Part shown: piece after piece, positions 26,011 through 35,375 of the stretch
How positions within the stretch are numbered: the stretch's first letter is position 1
How the letters are laid out: each line of letters opens with the position of its first letter
Assembly (NCBI RefSeq): GCF_002005165.1
Contig: NZ_CP019699.1
Location: 2,852,001 to 2,916,000 of the forward strand
Length of the DNA stretch: 64,000 nucleotides
Direction of reading: 5' to 3'
Source of the DNA: Novibacillus thermophilus
GTDB taxonomy: Bacteria > Bacillota > Bacilli > Thermoactinomycetales > Novibacillaceae
Made by a program: the position numbers and the translations under genes
Notes under the pieces: generated by a model
Told to the model about the DNA's origin: nothing
The model's input: only the letters and a program-made list of their open reading frames with translations
Database searches by the model: none

Positions 26011-27659
26011 TGAAACCGTCCATCAGGAGTATTCATGCCGCTGATGCCAAATTGACGATGGCCCATCTCTTTGTCGCTTTTGGGGCGCTGTTTATCGGGG
26101 CGACAGCCGGTTTGCTGCAGACTCTCGTCCGTACCGGGAAGTTCACACTTCCGGCCGGCATTGGGTACTATCAAATTTTGACCGTTCACGGCGTTCTCTT
26201 GGGCCTCGTGTTGACGACATTTTTCATCATCGGTTTTGTACTGGCCACACAGAGCAAAACAGCCGGGGCGTACAGCGCGGGAGAACGCAAATGGGCATGG
26301 ACCGGCTTTATCTTGATGACTGTCGGGGTAGCGATAACGTCCACGTACATTTTGCTCAACGAAGCCTCTGTCTTATATACGTTTTATGCGCCGCTCATGG
26401 CACACCCGGGCTTCTACATCGGGCTCGCCCTCGTCGTCGTCGGCAGTTGGCTGGAAGGGTTTGTCGTCTTCCGCCGCCACGCCAGGTGGAGGAGAGAAAA
26501 CCCAGGCGAGCGCTCTCCGCTGTTAAGCTACATGGGCGTTGTGACCATGCTGTTGTGGCTCATTGCGACACTGGGGGTCGCGGCGACTGTCTTGCTTCAA
26601 TTTATCCCGTGGTCCCTCGGCTTTACGGAGACGATTGATGTCCTCGTCAGCCGGACGTTGTTCTGGTATTTCGGGCACCCCCTCGTCTATTTCTGGCTGT
26701 TACCTGCCTACATGTGCTGGTACGCCATCGTGCCCAAAATCATCGGCGGAAAAATTTTCTCGGATTCGCTGGCCCGCATGTCGTTTATCCTGTTTTTGCT
26801 GTTTTCGTTCCCGGTCGGGTTCCACCACCAGTTGACGGAGCCGGGCATTGATCCGTTCTGGAAGTATTTGCAAGTCGTGTTGACATTTATGGTGGTCATT
26901 CCATCTCTCATGACGGCATTTGCTCTTTTTGCCACGTTTGAAATGCGCGGCCGGGAGCTGGGAGCCAAGGGCTTGTTCGGCTGGCTGAAAAAGATGCCTT
27001 GGAAAGATGTCCGCTTTCTGGCGCCGTTCGTCGGCATGTTGATGTTTATCCCGGGCGGTATCGGCGGCATTATTAACGCCTCGAACCAAATGAACCAAGT
27101 TGTGCACAACACGATCTGGGTGACGGGACACTTTCACTTAGCAGTGGCGACGACCGTCGTCCTGACGTTTTTCGGCGTCACGTACTGGCTCGTCCCCTCC
27201 ATAACAGGTAGAAAATTGACGGCGAGCATGAACAAACTGGGAATTGTTCAAACGGTATTTTGGGCAGTGGGCATGTTAATCATGTCAGGGGCGATGCACT
27301 GGCATGGGCTTCTTGGAGGACCGCGCCGCTCCGCGTTCTCAGAATACGCGGGCAATGCGGATACGACTTCATGGGGAGCGTATCAAATGGCACAAGCCAT
27401 CGGTGGGTCGATTCTATTCGTCGGGATGGTGCTCATGCTCGTCATCTTCGTCTACCTCGCCTTCTTGGCTCCTAAAGGTGAAGAGGAGTTTCCGGTTGCC
27501 ACCGTTTCTGAGGCGGCCGTTCCGACACCGAAAGTGTTGGAAAACTGGAAGCTGTGGATTGGCGTCACATGCGCGCTCATCTTGTTTGCCTACACGATAC
27601 CGTTTATCGACATTGTCCAGAACGCGCCCCCGGGATCTCAAGGTTATAAGTTGTGGTAA
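26010..27659 (+). CDS. ba3-type cytochrome oxidase subunit I
   Basis: Catalytic haem-copper subunit reducing oxygen to water and pumping protons. 549 residues, with about 13 helices. Ligand regions are HGVLLGLVLTTFF, WYFGHPLVYFWLLPAYMCWY (CuB and Tyr region), GFHHQLTEP and VTGHFHLAVATTV (haem ligands). The C-terminal helices are intact, unlike the paralogue at 16471. The ATG overlaps the subunit II stop (TAATG). B-family oxidases have high oxygen affinity, suited to warm or low-oxygen habitats. Confidence 0.94.
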   Translation: MKPSIRSIHAADAKLTMAHLFVAFGALFIGATAGLLQTLVRTGKFTLPAGIGYYQILTVHGVLLGLVLTTFFIIGFVLATQSKTAGAYSAGERKWAWTGFILMTVGVAITSTYILLNEASVLYTFYAPLMAHPGFYIGLALVVVGSWLEGFVVFRRHARWRRENPGERSPLLSYMGVVTMLLWLIATLGVAATVLLQFIPWSLGFTETIDVLVSRTLFWYFGHPLVYFWLLPAYMCWYAIVPKIIGGKIFSDSLARMSFILFLLFSFPVGFHHQLTEPGIDPFWKYLQVVLTFMVVIPSLMTAFALFATFEMRGRELGAKGLFGWLKKMPWKDVRFLAPFVGMLMFIPGGIGGIINASNQMNQVVHNTIWVTGHFHLAVATTVVLTFFGVTYWLVPSITGRKLTASMNKLGIVQTVFWAVGMLIMSGAMHWHGLLGGPRRSAFSEYAGNADTTSWGAYQMAQAIGGSILFVGMVLMLVIFVYLAFLAPKGEEEFPVATVSEAAVPTPKVLENWKLWIGVTCALILFAYTIPFIDIVQNAPPGSQGYKLW

Positions 27660-27715
27660 GAGTGAAGGGGGAGAAGCTTTGGCTTCCCCCGCTCTGTTTA
27701 TGGGAGGGAAGAGAC

Positions 27716-28303
27716 TTGAAAAAATTGTACATCGCGTTTGTCGTGCTGCTTATTTTGGGCATTTCTTCAGGTGTCCTCTATTTGAAAGTCATCAGACCCG
27801 GAAACGCAGAACTGCCGAAAGACGTCGTGATGGAAACGGCGTTTGGAGACGAGTATTCATTCGCCGATCCTCCGAAAAAGGCGAAGTTGATTGAGTTTAT
27901 GTACACGAATTGTCCCGATGTATGCCCGGTCACGTCTCTCGAAATGTCAAAAGTCCGCAACGCCCTGGAAAGAGAGGGGGTCTTCGGGGATAAGGTGGAA
28001 TTCATCACCATCACTATCGACCCCAAACACGATACTCAAGACGTGTTACAGGATTACGCCAAACGGTTTGAAGTGACGTCAGATGACGAAGGTTGGGTGT
28101 TCTTAAGGGGGTCCGAGGAGGACACGAAAAAACTGGCGGACTCCCTCGGCTTTCTATACCGCGATCCCGGAACAGGCGACATCATTCACTCCACTTACAC
28201 CTATTTTTTGGATGAAGACAACAACCTTCTGGAACAGTTTACAATGGGGCAAGGGTTTGACAGGGAAAAAGTGTTCAAACGCATTATGAGTACTGTGAAC
28301 TGA
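27716..28303 (+). CDS. Sco1/SenC-family copper chaperone
   Basis: Membrane-anchored thioredoxin-fold protein that loads the CuA centre of oxidase subunit II. TTG 27716 begins a signal-anchor (KKLYIAFVVLLILGISSGV), preceded by GGGAGGGAAGAG. The metal site is CPDVCP (in YTNCPDVCPVTSLEM), with the distal His in DIIHSTYTY. 195 residues. It lies just after subunit I, consistent with assembly of the intact oxidase. Confidence 0.92.
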   Translation: MKKLYIAFVVLLILGISSGVLYLKVIRPGNAELPKDVVMETAFGDEYSFADPPKKAKLIEFMYTNCPDVCPVTSLEMSKVRNALEREGVFGDKVEFITITIDPKHDTQDVLQDYAKRFEVTSDDEGWVFLRGSEEDTKKLADSLGFLYRDPGTGDIIHSTYTYFLDEDNNLLEQFTMGQGFDREKVFKRIMSTVN

Positions 28304-28450
28304 ACAGCAGCGTCTTGTGAAAAGTGTTTGTCTTTTCTGTTAAGAAGATCGTAACGCTTTATGTAAAAACGGTGACAAAGCGCTTTGCGTCCCCCCTCCG
28401 GTGCTATGATGGATGTATGAGATTCGACGTTCTTTGGGAGGGGGATCAAC

Positions 28451-29557
28451 ATGCTAGTAGAAAACGGAGAGTACCGTGTCGCTCTCGATGACCCCTATCG
28501 GGCAGAGGACGGCAATCCGTGGAAGGAGTTACTGCATGTGATGGACTCTCTGACAGACGGGATATTCCTCTTGGACCAGGCGAAACGCGTCGTCGGAGTG
28601 AACCGGACGGCACAAAAAATGCTGGGATGGACCGAAGAAGAGTGGCAGCAAGGATTTGATTTTTGCCGTCAGGCGTGTGACGGCGTCGTTTCGGAATACA
28701 ACGACGAGGGGTTATCCAATTGCGCCAATTGCCGTATTTTTCAGGAGAACTGCCCTTACGTGGAAATGGTGTTGCGCAAAAAGAACGGCGAACGCCTGGC
28801 CGTCACGGCGAGCAGCACGGTCATGGAGGCAAAGCAGGACCAGCCCGTGTGTACAGTGATGGCCATTCGCGACATTTCCAAACAGAAAAGACGGGCGAAA
28901 GAGCATCTGTCGCAACGGTTGAGCAACAAATTGATGCAAGCGCTGGAAGATGAACGAAAGCGAATCTCGAAAGAATTGCACGACGGTATCGGTCAAAGCC
29001 TGTTCGGCATTCAAATGACGTTAAATTTGCTGAAGGATCGATTTGAGCAGTTGGGACTGGAGGAATATTACCGGAATTTGTACGACATGACGACGCAGAC
29101 GTTGGAAGACGTGCGCCATATTTGCACGGAACTTCGCCCTTCGATCTTAGATGACCTCGGACTGGTGCCGGCGATCCGCTCGTACGTCAAAAGGATGCAG
29201 TCTTCCGTCCCCTTTGAGGTGACGTTTAAGTACAACGCCAACGTGCGGTTGGACCCCCATATGGAGACGGCGTTGTTCCGCATTTTTCAGGAGGCGCTCA
29301 GCAACGCAGTCAAGTATTCAGAAGCGGAGCAGTTTACCGTCGATTTATCCTGTGGGGAGAACGGTGTCGCATTGACCATCGAAGATGACGGGAAAGGTTT
29401 TTTACCGGAGGAGATCGGTGAAAACGGCTGCGGTTTAGGTCTGCTCGGAATGAAAGAGCGCGTCGCCCAGCTAAACGGATGTATCGACATCGATTCCGAG
29501 ATCGGACGGGGAACGCGCATACACGTCGCGCTGCCAGAAAGGGGGCTCCGTCAATGA
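28451..29557 (+). CDS. NreB-like cytoplasmic sensor histidine kinase with Cys-rich PAS domain
   Basis: Kinase of 368 residues with no membrane segment. A PAS-like domain (about 28-140) holds Cys at 72, 76, 91, 94 and 101 (FCRQAC and NCANCRIFQENC). A HisKA_3 domain with ERKRISKELHDGIGQ and an HATPase domain (EDDGKGF, GLGLLGMKERV) follow. Staphylococcal NreB senses oxygen with a four-Cys iron-sulfur PAS domain; the spacing differs here, so an oxygen-labile cluster is inferred, not shown. It overlaps the response regulator (ATGA). Position after oxidase and Sco suggests respiratory control. Confidence 0.85.
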   Translation: MLVENGEYRVALDDPYRAEDGNPWKELLHVMDSLTDGIFLLDQAKRVVGVNRTAQKMLGWTEEEWQQGFDFCRQACDGVVSEYNDEGLSNCANCRIFQENCPYVEMVLRKKNGERLAVTASSTVMEAKQDQPVCTVMAIRDISKQKRRAKEHLSQRLSNKLMQALEDERKRISKELHDGIGQSLFGIQMTLNLLKDRFEQLGLEEYYRNLYDMTTQTLEDVRHICTELRPSILDDLGLVPAIRSYVKRMQSSVPFEVTFKYNANVRLDPHMETALFRIFQEALSNAVKYSEAEQFTVDLSCGENGVALTIEDDGKGFLPEEIGENGCGLGLLGMKERVAQLNGCIDIDSEIGRGTRIHVALPERGLRQ

Positions 29558-30246
29558 CAGAGACGGTCCGCATTTTAATCGCAGACGATCACGTCATCGT
29601 CCGTTCTGGTTTAAGCTTGTTGTTGTCCCGTTGTCCGGATTTTGACATTGTTGGTGAGGCGAGCGACGGGAGAGAGGCCGTGCAAAAGGCGTTGCAGTTG
29701 CGTCCGGACGTCGTCATCATGGATCTCAGTATGCCGCCGGGCAAGGACGGCATATCCGCCACTGTCGAGATGAAAAGGGAACTGCCGGACACCCATGTGC
29801 TCATTTTGACCATGCACGATGACGAAGAGTATTTGTTTCGCGTGCTAAAGGCCGGTGCCTCCGGCTTCATTGTGAAAAACGCCCTCGATTCTGAACTGAT
29901 CACTGCCGTCCGCGCCGTCAACAGCGGTCAAGTCTACTTGTACCCGACTGCGGCCAAACAGTTGGTGGAAGATTTTCTGCAACATGGCGACGAGGAAAAA
30001 GTGCCGGACGTATACCGCGTCCTTTCAGAACGGGAACGGGAGATTTTAACCCTTATTGCCAAAGGTTATTCGAATAAAGAAATTGCCGAACTGTTGGTCA
30101 TCAGTGTCAAAACGGTGGAAAGCCACAAAGCGCACATCATGGAAAAACTCGGCCTCTCCACGCGTCCCCAGCTCGTTCACTACGCCATAAAAAAGGGACT
30201 GTTAGATTTGGACTTTGAGGACCATTTGGTGTCGCCGGAAATTTAA
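29554..30246 (+). CDS. NarL/NreC-family response regulator
   Basis: Partner of the upstream kinase, 230 residues. The receiver has ADDH at the N-terminus, phospho-Asp in VVIMDLSMPPGKDG and the conserved Lys in GFIVKNALD. The C-terminal LuxR-type helix-turn-helix is LSEREREILTLIAKGYSNKE. The start codon overlaps the kinase stop. Targets may include the oxidases or nitrate genes, and the molybdenum-cofactor operon would be a logical one. No binding sites were identified. Confidence 0.92.
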   Translation: MTETVRILIADDHVIVRSGLSLLLSRCPDFDIVGEASDGREAVQKALQLRPDVVIMDLSMPPGKDGISATVEMKRELPDTHVLILTMHDDEEYLFRVLKAGASGFIVKNALDSELITAVRAVNSGQVYLYPTAAKQLVEDFLQHGDEEKVPDVYRVLSEREREILTLIAKGYSNKEIAELLVISVKTVESHKAHIMEKLGLSTRPQLVHYAIKKGLLDLDFEDHLVSPEI

Positions 30247-30292
30247 GTTATAATCGTAGCCGAGAACAGTGGTTGTCAACGGAGAGATGCCC

Positions 30293-30787
30293 GTGTTACC
30301 TTCGAGCTTAAATCTTCACGTGTTAAGCACGGTCGGTTTTATGTGCATGGCCTTGATTGTTTTTCTGATGCGCGCCCGTGCAGCGAAAAGACCGGCGACC
30401 GTCAAACGGATTCTCATGCCGCCTATCGGCATGAGTACCGGTTTCTTGATGTTTCTAGTGCCTGAAACGCATATCCCGCTGTCGTTTGCCCTTGTCGCTT
30501 TCCTCGTCGGCATCATGTTTTCTCTCCCTTTAATCCGAACCACGAGGATGGAAGTCGTGAACGAACACGTTTACGTCAAGCCGTCAAAGGCCTTTCCCCT
30601 CATTTTGTTCGGGCTGCTCGTCATCCGAATCGTGCTCCACGACTACGTCCAACATTACATCTCGGTGCTGCAGACGGCATCCGTCTTTTTCATTCTCGCC
30701 TTCGGCATGCTTGGAACGTGGCGTTTCGCCATGTATTGCCAATTCCGCAAACTGGAGAGGCAGCGTCCTTGGAGAGTAACGGGATAA
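30293..30787 (+). CDS. CcdC-like membrane protein (DUF1453)
   Basis: Integral membrane protein of 164 residues with about four to five helices (MALIVFLMRARAAKR, LMPPIGMSTGFLMF, FPLILFGLLVIRIVL). It resembles Bacillus CcdC/YneN, encoded near ccdA and linked to cytochrome c maturation although not required for it. GTG 30293 is best placed behind GGAGAG; ATG 30287 is too close. Downstream of the NreBC-like pair, close to other respiratory genes. Confidence 0.7.
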   Translation: MLPSSLNLHVLSTVGFMCMALIVFLMRARAAKRPATVKRILMPPIGMSTGFLMFLVPETHIPLSFALVAFLVGIMFSLPLIRTTRMEVVNEHVYVKPSKAFPLILFGLLVIRIVLHDYVQHYISVLQTASVFFILAFGMLGTWRFAMYCQFRKLERQRPWRVTG

Positions 30788-30876
30788 ATCGCGCACGCGC
30801 TGCGCATAAAACACTGCCCAGTGTCCAAAGTAAAGAAAGACATACATGTCACGATCACGAGATCGGAGGGTGTTTG

Positions 30877-31035
30877 ATGGCAAAGCAGAAAAACAGGCGC
30901 GATACGGAACCGACTGTCGCTCCGGGTATCGACGGCGATGAAGAGTTAAATCAAAAAGCAACGGCAAAAGAGACTGAACAGGGTGAAAGCACCGAGGTGA
31001 CGACACTGTCGTACGACGAAGTCGATCCGAGTTGA
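30877..31035 (+). CDS. 52-residue hydrophilic hypothetical protein
   Basis: Begins MAKQKNRRDTEPTVAPG and is very rich in Glu, Lys, Thr and Asp, with no hydrophobic core. The ribosome site ATCGGAGGGTG precedes ATG 30877, and a terminator follows. Such short acidic proteins are common in spore-formers (some are spore proteins), but no family is recognised and no function is proposed. Confidence 0.55.
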   Translation: MAKQKNRRDTEPTVAPGIDGDEELNQKATAKETEQGESTEVTTLSYDEVDPS

Positions 31036-31086
31036 AACGGAAGGTCTGTCCTCCCCTTAGCCCCAACACTGTCGATGTAGACTCTA

Positions 31087-31120
31087 GCCCCGATCCTATC
31101 GTACAGGTCGGGGCGTTTTT
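31087..31120 (+). terminator. Terminator upstream of the trp operon
   Basis: GCCCCGA (31087-31093) pairs with TCGGGGC (31108-31114), followed by GTTTTT. Confidence 0.9.
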
Positions 31121-31211
31121 CGTCCACTGTCCATTCTCACACTACCAAGAACGACATCGTTCAAAATAGGAAAACGGTTGAAACGTTCTGCGCACATTTC
31201 ATTTTTTCTCG

Positions 31212-31240
31212 TTGACACAAACAGCGCGAAGCGGTATGCT
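31212..31240 (+). promoter_or_regulatory. Sigma-A promoter of the trp operon
   Basis: TTGACA (31212-31217), 17-bp spacer, TATGCT (31235-31240). A near-consensus promoter placed just before the TRAP-binding leader. Confidence 0.92.
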
Positions 31241-31251
31241 ATACGTAAGAC

Positions 31252-31364
31252 GAGGAGAGTAGAGTTGAGATGAGAACTGAACACGAGTGGAGAAAAGCGG
31301 AGCCTGGAATTTAATGTATCTGAACGAAGGATCTAACCAGGGTCAGGCGTACCGTGGTTTTTTA
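31252..31364 (+). promoter_or_regulatory. TRAP-regulated trp leader (attenuator)
   Basis: GAG triplets recur with exact 5-nt period at 31252, 31257, 31262, 31267 and 31272, then at 31285, 31290 and 31300 with AAG at 31295. This is the (G/U)AG-NN array wrapped by the TRAP (MtrB) ring. CCTGG (31303-31307), right after the last triplet, can pair with CCAGG (31337-31341) as antiterminator. The same CCAGG also forms the left arm of a terminator ACCA...TGGT (31336-31358) with a T6 run. TRAP-Trp binding would therefore free the terminator. Confidence 0.9.
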
Positions 31365-31419
31365 TTTTCCCTCACGTTTTCATCTCTTCTCTTCGAACAT
31401 TTCGAAGGGAGGGAAACAC

Positions 31420-32942
31420 TTGATATATCCCCAGTTTGAGCAAGTCCTCACTTTATCCCGCACGTTCAATGTCATTCCCATCTGTCAAACGTTTCTTGCC
31501 GACACGGAAACACCTATCGGTCTTTTTCAAAAATTGAAACGAGCGGAATACGCCTTCTTACTGGAAAGTGTGGAAGGCGGGACGAGGTGGGCGCGCTATT
31601 CATTCGTCGGGAGTGATCCGTTTCTCGTATTTACAGCTAAAGACGGACGAGGGTCTGTCCGGCACCGCTCCGGAAAACGTGAAGAGATCACTGGGAATCC
31701 GATGGAAGAACTGCAGCGGTTAGCGGAGCGCTACCGCGCACCGCAATACGACGGCTTTCCACCGTTTCTTGGCGGAGGCGTCGGGTCTCTCGGATACGAG
31801 TCACTGGCGTACGTAGAAAAGTTGCCGGTGCCTGATGCTGATCCCGTTCAATCACACGACATTCACTTCATGTTTTACGACAAGCTGTGCGTGTTTGACC
31901 ATCTGAAACAGCAGGTGGTGGCCGTTCGCCTGTTACACGTCCCGGAGCCCCCCCACGTGAAGAACAGCTTCGCCGGCTGTACGACGAGACTATTGCAGAA
32001 CTGAACGCGTGGATCAATACATTGCGACGTCAACCGGAGGACCACCTCACGAGCCCGAACGTGCAGGACGGGAAGAACGTGACACCTGTCCCATACCGTT
32101 CCAATGTGACGAAAGCTGCCTACTTGTCTTGTGTAGAAAAAGCAAAAGCTTACATTCGGGCGGGCGATATATTTCAGGTGGTGCTCTCACAACGTTTGGA
32201 AGTAGAAGTGACGGCTGATCCGTTTAACGTGTACCGTGTGCTCCGAACGCTCAACCCTTCGCCCTACATGTACGTGTTGCAAATGGGGGATGAGACCGTC
32301 GTCGGCACGTCGCCTGAACTGTTGGTGAAGGTCACCGACGGGCTGGTGGAAACGCGGCCCATTGCCGGTACGCGGAAGCGTGCAGCCTCCGTTGAGGAAG
32401 ACGACCGGCTTGCAGAAGAGCTGCTCAAGGACGAAAAAGAGCGGGCTGAACACTTAATGCTCGTGGACTTGGGGAGGAATGACGTTGGCCGCGTCACCGA
32501 ATACGGCACTGTCAAAGTCGCCCAGTTCATGGAAATTGAACGCTATTCCCATGTCATGCACATGGTGTCGCACGTGACGGGGAAGTTGAAAAAAGGTGTC
32601 AGTCCGTTCCGAGCCCTGACGTCTTGCTTGCCGGCGGGCACAGTTTCCGGTGCTCCGAAACTGAGGGCGATGGAAATTATCGCTGAATTGGAAGGAGAGA
32701 GGCGGGGAATATACGCCGGAGGCATCGGGTATTTGGCTTTCTCCGGCAACCTGGATACGTGTATCGCCATTCGCACGATCGTATTCAAAAACGGTAAAGC
32801 GTACGTTCAGGCAGGGGGAGGAATCGTCGCCGATTCCGTCCCGGAGAACGAGTACGAGGAATCGATCAATAAGGCGCGTGCCATGCTGACGGCATTGGCT
32901 CACGCGGAAAATATGTTTCAACCTATGGCACAGAGGAGCTGA
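31420..32942 (+). pseudogene. trpE: Anthranilate synthase component I, frameshifted
   Basis: First enzyme of tryptophan synthesis (chorismate plus glutamine or ammonia to anthranilate). TTG 31420 follows GGAGGG. The N-terminal feedback-site region (LLESVEGGTRWARYSFVG) is intact. The frame breaks at a C7 run (31948-31954); adding one C restores EEQLRRLYDE and joins to the catalytic domain with AGDIFQVVLSQR, PIAGTRKR, RVTEYGTVKV and GGIGYLAFSGNLD. 507 residues if repaired. No trpG follows, as in Bacillus, where the amidotransferase is shared with folate synthesis. Real mutation or sequencing error cannot be told here. Confidence 0.9.
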
Positions 32943-32949
32943 GAAGAGG

Positions 32950-33971
32950 ATGCAGGACAGTTTGAAGCGAGTCGTCGAAGGACAGAATTTGTCCCGACGA
33001 GAGGCAGCTCACGTGATGGAGCAGTTTATGGAAGGGAAAGCAACCCCTTCCCAAATGGGCGCTTTTTTGGCGGCACTCAGGATGAAAGGCGAAACAGTGG
33101 ACGAGATTACCGGTTTTGCCGAAATCATGCGCCGCAAAGTGGTGCCGGTGAAGCAATCGTTTCATAACACGGTCGATACGTGTGGTACCGGAGGTGACGG
33201 CGGCCGAACGTTTAACGTCTCCACCGCCACATCTATCCTCGCTGCGAGCGTAGGGGTTCCAGTGGCCAAACACGGCAATCGATCCGTCTCCAGCAAGAGC
33301 GGCAGTGCCGATGTGCTGGAAGCCCTTGGTATCGGAGCCCAGATGTCGGCTGAAGAAGCAGAAACAGCGCTCCAACAAATCGGTATTTGTTTCATGTTTG
33401 CCCCGCTGTACCACCAGTCGATGCGCCACGTCATGCCGACGCGCAAAGAGCTGGGGATTCGGACGTGCTTTAACATCCTCGGACCGTTGACGAATCCTGC
33501 TGGAGTGAAACGCCAACTGTTAGGGGTGTACAGTCAGTCCTTGACCGAACTCCTCGCTTCTGTTTTAAACGAGTTGGGGTCCGACCGGGCACTAGTCGTG
33601 TCCAGCGACGACGGACTGGACGAGATATCGGTCAGCGCGCCGACGCAAATTAGCGAACTGAAAGACGGACAGGTGACGACGTACAGTATCACGCCGGAGG
33701 CTTTAGGTCTTGCCCGTTATCCCTCCGTGACGTCGCAGGAGGAGACGCCACTCAGAACGCAGCCATCATTCGCGACATTTTCTCCGGCAAAAAGGGAGCT
33801 GCGCGGGACATCGTGTTGGCCAACACGGCTGCTGTTCTGTACGTGGCTGGTGTCGTCGACAGTTTGCGAGAAGGGGTACGCCTCGCCGCCGAAGCCGTAG
33901 ACAGCGGTACGGCAACGGCGAAGCTAAATGAAATGGTTGCCTTTGCAGGAGGAAAGCAGCATGTTTCTTGA
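32950..33971 (+). pseudogene. trpD: Anthranilate phosphoribosyltransferase, frameshifted near the end
   Basis: Transfers phosphoribose to anthranilate. The N-terminal helical domain, the glycine-rich VDTCGTGGDGGRTFNVST and KHGNRSVSSKSGSADVLEALG are perfect. At CCC 33721-33723 one C seems missing; with CCCC the sequence runs RYPLRDVAGGDATQNAAI and on to GTATAKLNEMVAF with a stop at 33971. As given, the frame leaves and ends at 33900. Repaired length is about 340 residues. The tail overlaps trpC by 11 nt. Confidence 0.9.
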
Positions 33972-34734
33972 ACGCATCCTGGAAGAGAAGAAGAAGGAAG
34001 TCGAACAGTTAAAACAACGCCGCGACGCTTTCCCCGAGACGCGGGCTGTGCGCCGGTCACTGTCACAAGCACTGAAAGAGGGGCCGCAGCAGTTCGGCTT
34101 GATCGCCGAAGTGAAAAAGGCTTCCCCGTCAAAAGGGCTGATCCGCGCCGATTTTGATCCGACGGCTATCGCCTGCCGTTACGCATCGGCGGGGGCCCAA
34201 GCCGTGTCAGTGCTTACGGACAAGACGTTTTTCCAAGGAGATTTGTCCTATTTGACAAGTATTCGGAAAGTAGTCGATCTTCCGCTGTTGCGAAAGGACT
34301 TTATCATTGACCGCATTCAAATAGACGAAAGTGTCGCTTTTGGAGCGGACGCCATTTTATTAATTGCCGCAGCCCTTGAGCAGAAGCAGTTGACCGATCT
34401 TTGCCGGTACGCCCAGAAGCGCGGACTGGAAGTGTTGCTGGAAATTCACACGGAAGAAGAACTGGCTCCGGCTATTGAAGCCCAACCAGACGTCATCGGG
34501 ATTAACAACCGCAATTTGCACACGTTTGACGTCTCGCTAGATGTGACGCGTCGTCTCATACGTCACATCCCGCAAACCATTCCCGTCGTGAGTGAAAGCG
34601 GCATTTCAACTCCGGAAGTGATGCAGGAACTGCAAACACTTGGCCTTTCGGGGGTGCTTGTCGGCGAATTTCTCATGCGGCAGGAAGACGTTGCAGACGG
34701 CATTCACTATTTAAGGGGAGTCCCCGCCAGATGA
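33961..34734 (+). CDS. trpC: Indole-3-glycerol phosphate synthase
   Basis: TIM-barrel enzyme that closes the indole ring. It has EVKKASPSKGLIR (catalytic Lys), LLRKDFIIDRIQI, LLEIHTEEELAPAIEAQPDV, GINNRNLHTFDV and SESGIST, the family's sequential loop motifs. ATG 33961 lies behind CAGGAGGAAAGCAGC, inside the end of trpD. 257 residues. Intact. Confidence 0.95.
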   Translation: MFLERILEEKKKEVEQLKQRRDAFPETRAVRRSLSQALKEGPQQFGLIAEVKKASPSKGLIRADFDPTAIACRYASAGAQAVSVLTDKTFFQGDLSYLTSIRKVVDLPLLRKDFIIDRIQIDESVAFGADAILLIAAALEQKQLTDLCRYAQKRGLEVLLEIHTEEELAPAIEAQPDVIGINNRNLHTFDVSLDVTRRLIRHIPQTIPVVSESGISTPEVMQELQTLGLSGVLVGEFLMRQEDVADGIHYLRGVPAR

Positions 34735-35375
34735 AGGTGACGGTTAAAATGTGCGGATTGCGTTCGGAGGACGATGTCGCGTCCTTACGCAACCTGCCTG
34801 TCCAGTTTGCCGGATTTGTGCTGGCGCCGAGCAAACGTAAGATTACAATAAATACATTATGTAAACTAAAGACACTGCTGCCGCATTGCGTCACACCGGT
34901 TGCTGTCATGGTCAACCCGACACAAAAGGAAGTGGATGACGTCATCGACCGGGCAGGAGTGACGACGTTACAGTTGCACGGGGATGAATCGCCTGACTGG
35001 TGCCGGGCGTTGCGCAAACGGCATGGGTCGATTGCGCTCATTAAGGCGCTGGCAGCCCGAGGAAAAGAGACGGTAGAACAGATGGCAACGTACGGTGACA
35101 TCGTCGACACTTTTTTGATTGACACTTACCAGCCTGACGCACGCGGCGGAACCGGGAAGACCTTTCGGTGGGAAGACATCCCTGCTTATCTCGAAGCTGC
35201 TCGGGAAGTTAGGAAACCGCTTTGGATTGCCGGCGGACTGACGCCGGAAAATGTGCAGCAACTGTTGACGCGTTATCGACCGGACGGTGTCGACGTGTCG
35301 AGCGGCGTTGAAAAAAACGGGGTAAAGTCCGCGGAACGTATGCAGCAATTCGTACAAAGGGTGAGAGCGATATGA
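34731..35375 (+). CDS. trpF: Phosphoribosylanthranilate isomerase
   Basis: TIM-barrel isomerase of the third pathway step. [11 protein letters not shown] carries the catalytic Cys, [20 protein letters not shown] the catalytic Asp region, and [10 protein letters not shown] and [14 protein letters not shown] the phosphate site. It begins in ATGA overlap with trpC and ends overlapping trpB. 214 residues, intact. Confidence 0.95.
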   Translation: MKVTVKMCGLRSEDDVASLRNLPVQFAGFVLAPSKRKITINTLCKLKTLLPHCVTPVAVMVNPTQKEVDDVIDRAGVTTLQLHGDESPDWCRALRKRHGSIALIKALAARGKETVEQMATYGDIVDTFLIDTYQPDARGGTGKTFRWEDIPAYLEAAREVRKPLWIAGGLTPENVQQLLTRYRPDGVDVSSGVEKNGVKSAERMQQFVQRVRAI

